This document shows, one piece after another, positions 8,101 to 11,582 of a stretch of 11,582 nucleotides of DNA; within the stretch, counting starts at the first letter, position 1, and each line of letters begins with the position of its first letter. The translations under genes and the position numbers were made by a program. Source of the stretch: CAZOIA01 sp964579675. GTDB taxonomy: Bacteria; Planctomycetota; Phycisphaerae; UBA1845; PWPN01. The notes beneath the pieces were generated by a model. It was not told the DNA's origin, did no database searches, and saw only the letters and a list, made by a program, of their open reading frames with translations. The stretch is from the NCBI GenBank assembly GCA_964579675.1, contig CAZOIA010000174.1, positions 1 to 11,582 on the forward strand, in the 5' to 3' direction.

Positions 8101-9512
8101 ACGGAGCGCAGGACCAGAGGCATGACCAGGTCGCCGCGGCGCCGCTGAAGGACATCCCCGGCGTAACGGTCAACGCGGACTACGCCTCGACGAGTTCGAC
8201 GCTGGTTGTGATGGACAGGCACGACGGCGAGCTGCTCTGGTCGCGCCGGGCCCGGTACGGTTTCCGCCACAACGCGATCGCCCTGGGCGCGGGGCGGCTG
8301 TTCTGCATTGACGGAATGAGCGAGTCAAAGCTCGCCAGCCTGAGACGCCGGGGCTGGGAGATCGCCGACGAGCCGACCCTTTACGCCCTCGACGCCCGGA
8401 CCGGCAGCGAGCTGTGGAGCACGAGCAGGGACATCTCCGGCACGTGGCTCGGGTACTCGGCCGAACACGACGTTCTCGTGCAGGCGGGGAGCCGCGGACC
8501 CGACCGGGCCCGCGACGAGCCGGGCCACGGACTGGCTGCATACCGCGGTGCCGACGGCAAGCCAATATGGCAGCGCGACCTGGAGTACAGCGGCCCGGTG
8601 ATGCTCCATCACGACACCCTTGTCACCCAGGGATGGGCGCTCGGGCTTCTTACCGGCAGAGAGAAGATGTGCCGCCATCCACTGACCGGGCGAGAGGTGA
8701 ACTGGTTCTTCAAGCGCAATCATGGCTGCAACACGACCATCGCGAGCGAGCATCTGCTGACGTTCCGCAGCGCCGCGGCCGGTTACTACGACCTGGCCGG
8801 CGACGGGGGCACGGGGAATCTGGGCGGGTTCAGATCGGGCTGCTCGTCCAACCTCATCGTTGCGGATGGTCTTCTGAACGCCCCCGATTACACCCGGACC
8901 TGCACCTGCAGCTATCAGAACCAGTGCTCACTGGCCCTGGTGCACGACCCCCGGGTCGAGATGTGGACCTTCAGCGGGCTCAAGTCGGATGATGCGCCGG
9001 TGCGGCGGGTGGGGATCAACTTCGGCGCACCGGGCGACCGGCGTGCGGATGACGGCACGTTGTGGCTGGACTACCCCAGCGTCGGCGGGCCTTCGCCTGA
9101 TATACCAGTCCTGGTGATCCCCGAAAAGGTCGAGTGGTTCCGCTGCCATTCCTCAGCCGTGAGCGGCGAGGGATTGAACTGGGTGGCGGCGTCCGGGGGC
9201 CGCGGTTTGAGGATGGCAAAGATCACGTTGGCCAAAGGGCAGAGCAGGCCTCGTCCCTATACTGTACGCCTTCACTTCGCCGAGATCGAACGCGTCAAGC
9301 CCGGTCGCCGTGTGTTCAATGTCGCCATTCAGGGCAGTCAGGTGCTGAAGGACTTCGACATCGTTAGGGAAGCCGGCTCTGCTCATGTGGGCATTGTCAA
9401 GGAGTTCAAAGGTATCCGGGTGGTCGATGACCTGGAACTGACGCTGACTCCCACCGCCTCAGACCAGGCCGATGAGCCGATCATCTGTGGTATCGACGTG
9501 AGCGAAGAATAA
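5181..9512 (+). CDS. Exported PQQ-type beta-propeller protein with methyltransferase-like, jelly-roll and malectin-like domains
   Basis: A 1443-residue protein, probably secreted or periplasmic. Residues 1-26 form a signal peptide, with likely cleavage after Gly25 or Ala26 before DWPMWR. Propeller repeats of the form (A/L)xDxxTGxxxW end at Trp108, 148, 208, then 699, 1020, 1079 and 1130. Between the first and second propeller regions, residues about 455-605 look like a class I SAM-methyltransferase Rossmann fold: LVLGAGSG at 480-487, an acidic strand-2 end at Asp505, and AGDIL at 532-536. Residues about 812-975 form a galactose-binding-like jelly-roll (GFGYGDNDDKT, then INYDDAFIAYLNG) inserted in the second propeller. 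Cysteines 1183, 1221, 1241, 1243 and 1252 cluster near its end. Residues 1274-1443 resemble malectin (GINFG, YTVRLHFAEI). ATG 5181 has AGGA 11 nt upstream. I see no evidence for PQQ catalysis: the repeats are structural. A glycan-binding or assembly role is inference; BamB-like annotation would be too specific. Confidence 0.88.
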   Translation: MFVRTCVFVACLSIPVVHFVQDAAGADWPMWRYDAGRTAASPGGLSRQLHPQWVRVLPTPRPAWPPDQDKLQFDLSYEPVVMGKMIFVPSMVSDHLAAWDTETGEEKWRFYTDGPVRFAPVAWRGKVYFVSDDGYLYCLDAASGGLRWKFRGGPSDRKVLGNDRLISMWPARGAPVIYDKTIYFGASIWPFMGTFIHALDAETGKVVWTNSGSGSVYVQQQHYSPAFAGVAPQGYMAATKDKLLVSGGRTVPAGYDRRTGEYLYFQVSDRSFGKDAGGYAVAARKEWFFNRGAVYKLADGSGLMRAWASVLGHRSIFTADGKGHVLAHALSPKKEEFVDRKGKKQTRTVLPKLWEVSTEPVVTRVFIKAGQRLYGSGSDGLVAALDLPRAGGQAKVSWHTRIEGDAWSMLAADRKLFVVTRQGSICCFGPKQSGNKSPRSFEEASSPDLGQSVSLGAGDERSTTAQAVLERTGQKEGYCLVLGAGSGRLMEELLRQSNLHVMALDPDAEKVEALRRKLDEAGLYGRRVAVHAGDILSVELPPYLASLVVSEDLKAAGIGSGRSFVEKVFRALRPYGGTACFATTGDERKTLVRQIETSDLPKAEVNAEQDGLVTLTRAGALPGSADWTHQYADAANTVVSKDGLVRAPLGLLWFGGPSNAGILPRHGHGPSPHVIGGRLFIEGRDIIRAVDVYTGRLLWEKEMKELGKFYDNTSHQPGANEIGSNYVSLADGIYLVTPGSCLRLDPATGRTMKEFTLPGRDDGGDHPRWGFITVWEDLLVATTSPISVSLKEEDVAKQPPRSMTPVIRKNAEWQYLAGRHPKVAWTRTSFTEADAGRAGWKTGQAGFGYGDNDDKTLLKDMEANYTVVYVRRFFDVADVGGVRKLGLMINYDDAFIAYLNGKEVVRANIAKGSGESISGIGGHEAEGYEYFEIKDPRNHLRDGTNVLAIEGHNVNAGSSDFSLDPYLMTALRGNGAQDQRHDQVAAAPLKDIPGVTVNADYASTSSTLVVMDRHDGELLWSRRARYGFRHNAIALGAGRLFCIDGMSESKLASLRRRGWEIADEPTLYALDARTGSELWSTSRDISGTWLGYSAEHDVLVQAGSRGPDRARDEPGHGLAAYRGADGKPIWQRDLEYSGPVMLHHDTLVTQGWALGLLTGREKMCRHPLTGREVNWFFKRNHGCNTTIASEHLLTFRSAAAGYYDLAGDGGTGNLGGFRSGCSSNLIVADGLLNAPDYTRTCTCSYQNQCSLALVHDPRVEMWTFSGLKSDDAPVRRVGINFGAPGDRRADDGTLWLDYPSVGGPSPDIPVLVIPEKVEWFRCHSSAVSGEGLNWVAASGGRGLRMAKITLAKGQSRPRPYTVRLHFAEIERVKPGRRVFNVAIQGSQVLKDFDIVREAGSAHVGIVKEFKGIRVVDDLELTLTPTASDQADEPIICGIDVSEE

Positions 9513-9557
9513 CGCACTGCGCCAAGGGGAACGGATGCGGATCACACAACACCTGGA

Positions 9558-9575
9558 CCGGGATAGGAATCCCGG
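9558..9575. terminator. Hairpin in the convergent gap, possible bidirectional terminator
   Basis: CCGGGAT (9558-9564) and ATCCCGG (9569-9575) form a perfect 7-bp stem with an AGGA loop. It lies 45 nt after the propeller stop and 35 nt beyond the GH130 stop, so it could serve both converging transcripts. No T-run follows it on either strand, so an intrinsic terminator is not proven. The rest of the 98-bp gap (9513-9610) holds nothing I recognise. Confidence 0.4.
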
Positions 9576-9610
9576 GGCAACGTCCGAAAGGGCGGGTCCC
9601 ACGGCGACGG

Positions 9611-10612
9611 TCAGAGCTCCGAATTGGACGTGATGAAATCGATGAGTTCGTCCACCTGGGCGAAGCAAAGACACGTGACCGTGTCGGCTGCCCCGTAGTA
9701 GATCGCGATCCGACCGGTTGCCGCGTCGCACAGGGCCGCACACGGGAAAACGACGTTGGGCACGTCGCCTACGCATTCGTAAAGCTCCTGCGGCGCCAGG
9801 ATGTAGGGCCCGGCCCGGTGGATCACCTTCCAGGGCTCATCCCGGTCCAGCAGGGCGGCCCCCGCACTGTAGACGTAGCCGTTGCACGAGGTGAGCACGC
9901 CGTGGTAAATGAGCAGCCAACCCCGCGTGGTTTCAATCGGCACGGGGCCGGCCCCGATCTTCGTGCATTGCCAACCCGTCCTGGTACCCATAACGAAGCG
10001 ATGTCGGCCCCAGTAGCACAGGTCCGGGGACTGGCTGTAGAAAATGTCGCCGAAGGCCGTGTGGCGGGTATCGCTGGGTCGGCTCAGCATCGCGTACTTG
10101 CCGTTGATCTTGCGCGGGAACAGCACGCCGTTGCGGTTGTAGGGCAGGAAGGCATTTTCGAGCTGGTGGAACACCTTGAAATCGTGGGTGTACGCCACGC
10201 CGATCGTCGGGCCATGGTAGCCGGTGCACCAGGTCACGTAATAGCAATCGTCGATCCGGCAAACACGGGGGTCGTAACCGTAGTCCGGGTTCGCCGGTTC
10301 CGGCTCGTCCGTGGTGAAGCGGATCGGCTCGTGGTCGATCTCCCAGTTGATGCCGTCGGTGCTCCGGCCGCTATGTAGCCTCATGCGCCGCCGCCGATCA
10401 TCACAGCGGAAAACACCGGCGAAGCCCCGTTCGAAAGGTACGACCGCACTGTTGAAGATGCTGTTGGCGCAAGGGATCAGGTGGCGGGGGATGATCGGAT
10501 TGCCGGCGGATCGCCAGACGGCGTCCCGGCAGCGGTCCGGCTTGGGTTCCCAAGGTATGTTCGGCAAGGCGGGGCCGATGATCGTCTGCTTTCCCCGGCT
10601 GGTGGCGGCCAT
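9611..10612 (-). CDS. Glycoside hydrolase family 130 protein (beta-mannoside phosphorylase or hydrolase)
   Basis: A 333-residue protein of the usual GH130 size. Members are five-bladed propellers that cleave beta-mannosides, mostly by phosphorolysis to mannose 1-phosphate, though some hydrolyse beta-1,2-mannosides. The catalytic acid is expected to be Asp114 in YDPRV (113-117), matching the (E/Y)DPR motif of the family. Further conserved-looking blocks are ITWC-like YYVTWCTGYHGPT, YNRNGVLFPRK, MLSRPSDTRHTAFGD, WLLIYHGV, and a C-terminal AIYYGAADT. No signal peptide is visible, so it should be cytoplasmic and act on imported oligosaccharides. The ATG has GGGAGAAG at 10619-10626 as a ribosome-binding site. 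It starts 21 bp after the aldolase stop, so the two are probably one operon. Exact linkage specificity, and phosphorylase versus hydrolase, cannot be read from this sequence. Confidence 0.9.
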   Translation of the reverse strand: MAATSRGKQTIIGPALPNIPWEPKPDRCRDAVWRSAGNPIIPRHLIPCANSIFNSAVVPFERGFAGVFRCDDRRRRMRLHSGRSTDGINWEIDHEPIRFTTDEPEPANPDYGYDPRVCRIDDCYYVTWCTGYHGPTIGVAYTHDFKVFHQLENAFLPYNRNGVLFPRKINGKYAMLSRPSDTRHTAFGDIFYSQSPDLCYWGRHRFVMGTRTGWQCTKIGAGPVPIETTRGWLLIYHGVLTSCNGYVYSAGAALLDRDEPWKVIHRAGPYILAPQELYECVGDVPNVVFPCAALCDAATGRIAIYYGAADTVTCLCFAQVDELIDFITSNSEL

Positions 10613-10633
10613 GCTTGTCTTCTCCCGCGGCCT

Positions 10634-11582
10634 TCATTGCGCCTGCATGGCGACCTTGGCGTAGAAGCTGACCATCTCCTTGCAGGTGACGGGCTTGATC
10701 TTGCCTGCATTGCCGGCCTGGCCGAAGGCGGTCATCCGGTCGATGCACACCTGCTTCATGGCTTCGCGGGCCGGGCCCAGGTACTTGCGCGGGTCGAACT
10801 CGCCCCTCGTGGTGCCGAAGACCTTGCGGATCGCGCCGGTCATTGCCAGCCGGTTATCGGTGTCCACGTTGACCTTGCGGACGCCGTGCTTGATCCCCCG
10901 CTGGATCTCCTCGACCGGAACGCCGTAGGTCTCCTTCATCTCGCCGCCGTACTCGCGGATGATGTCGAGCAGCTCCTGGGGGACACTGGAGGAGCCGTGC
11001 ATGACCAGATGCGCGTTCGGCAAACGCTTGTTGATCTCCTCGATGACACTCATGACCAGGACATCGCCGGTGGGCTTGCGGGTGAACTTGTAGGCCCCGT
11101 GGCTGGTGCCGATGGCCACGGCCAGGGCGTCCACGCCGGTGCGGGCGACGAATTCCTCGGCCTGGACGGGGTCGGTGAGATGCTTCATCGCCTCTTCGCT
11201 GGTCAGGCCCGCCCCGTGACCGTCCTCGATCCCACCGAGGCAGCCCAGCTCACCCTCGACGGTGACGCCCTTGGCATGGGCGGCGTCCACGACTTTCTTG
11301 GTCACCTCGACGTTGTACTCGAAACTGGCGGGCGTCTTCCCGTCCGCCTCCAGCGAGCCGTCCATCATGACCGACGTGAAGTCCTGCTCGATCGCACTGA
11401 AGCAGGTCTCGGGCGAGTTGCCGTGGTCCTGGTGCATCGCGATCGGCAGGTTGGGATGCAGCTCCACCGCGGCCAGCATCAGATGGCGGAGGTAAGCGTC
11501 GTTGGTGTAGGAGCGGGCCCCTCGGGAGGCCTGAACGATCACCGGCGATTCGGTCTCCTCCGCCGCGGCCATGATCGCCTGG
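10634..11582 (-). CDS. fba: Class II fructose-1,6-bisphosphate aldolase, Calvin-cycle subtype (N-terminus cut by the window edge)
   Basis: Zinc-dependent aldolase that interconverts fructose 1,6-bisphosphate with dihydroxyacetone phosphate and glyceraldehyde 3-phosphate in glycolysis and gluconeogenesis. The frame stays open to the last base: codons for Gln-Ala-Ile precede the Met codon at 11572, and the segment QAIMAAAEETESPVIVQASR matches the interior of the family, so roughly 20 N-terminal residues lie outside. Numbering from the Met at 11572, HQDHG (47-51) supplies the catalytic Asp49 and zinc ligand His50, EGELGCLGG (106-114) a conserved acid, GTSHGAYKF (155-163) zinc ligand His158, VMHGSSS (190-196) His192, and NVDTDNRLAMTG (235-246) the substrate-binding Asn235/Asp237. 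The motifs GTSHGAYKFTRKPTGDVL and EEIQRGIKHGVRKVN fit the CbbA-type (Calvin cycle) subtype; the name describes similarity and does not imply carbon fixation here. It lies upstream of GH130 in the same likely transcript. Confidence 0.95.
   Translation of the reverse strand, partial: QAIMAAAEETESPVIVQASRGARSYTNDAYLRHLMLAAVELHPNLPIAMHQDHGNSPETCFSAIEQDFTSVMMDGSLEADGKTPASFEYNVEVTKKVVDAAHAKGVTVEGELGCLGGIEDGHGAGLTSEEAMKHLTDPVQAEEFVARTGVDALAVAIGTSHGAYKFTRKPTGDVLVMSVIEEINKRLPNAHLVMHGSSSVPQELLDIIREYGGEMKETYGVPVEEIQRGIKHGVRKVNVDTDNRLAMTGAIRKVFGTTRGEFDPRKYLGPAREAMKQVCIDRMTAFGQAGNAGKIKPVTCKEMVSFYAKVAMQAQ

Noticed and set aside
7050..8270. 406-codon open frame on the - strand opposite the second propeller region
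   Set aside because: It is a shadow frame; the + strand product has continuous recognisable domains here.
5181..9512. PQQ-dependent alcohol or glucose dehydrogenase
   Set aside because: The tryptophan-docking repeats are structural. I see no adjacent Cys-Cys disulfide motif and no continuous eight-bladed dehydrogenase domain; the repeats are split by other domains.

Overview
This GC-rich window looks like chromosomal DNA of a planctomycete (Planctomycetota). That is inferred from gene content: a very large multi-module cytochrome c whose N-terminal anchor and first heme region look like planctomycete cytochromes, and a giant secreted beta-propeller protein carrying methyltransferase-like, jelly-roll and malectin-like domains, an architecture I associate with this phylum. 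No tRNA, rRNA, CRISPR array, integrase or insertion sequence is visible.

Three genes run on the + strand. First is metF (157-1041, 5,10-methylenetetrahydrofolate reductase), preceded by a perfect TATAAT -10 box. After a 165-bp gap comes a membrane-anchored cytochrome c of 1296 residues (1207-5097) with eight CXXCH heme sites, five Met-Pro axial-ligand motifs and one degenerate CXXCG site. After an 83-bp gap comes a 1443-residue exported protein (5181-9512). Its order of domains is signal peptide, PQQ-type propeller repeats, SAM-methyltransferase-like Rossmann domain, more propeller repeats interrupted by a galactose-binding-like domain, and a C-terminal malectin-like domain. The cytochrome and propeller genes are probably co-transcribed and both products should act outside the cytoplasmic membrane.

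Two genes run on the - strand and converge on the propeller gene: a class II fructose-1,6-bisphosphate aldolase of the Calvin-cycle subtype (10634 to the window edge, N-terminus cut off), then 21 bp later a cytoplasmic GH130 mannoside phosphorylase or hydrolase (9611-10612). They form a likely operon linking mannoside breakdown to hexose-phosphate metabolism. The 98-bp convergent gap holds a perfect 7-bp hairpin that could end transcription from both sides.

The most interesting items are the cytochrome/propeller pair as a possible extracytoplasmic redox or glycan-binding module, the SAM-binding domain inside an exported protein, the lost heme site, and short sequence elements (CGTCTTG) found in the leader of each of the three + strand genes.
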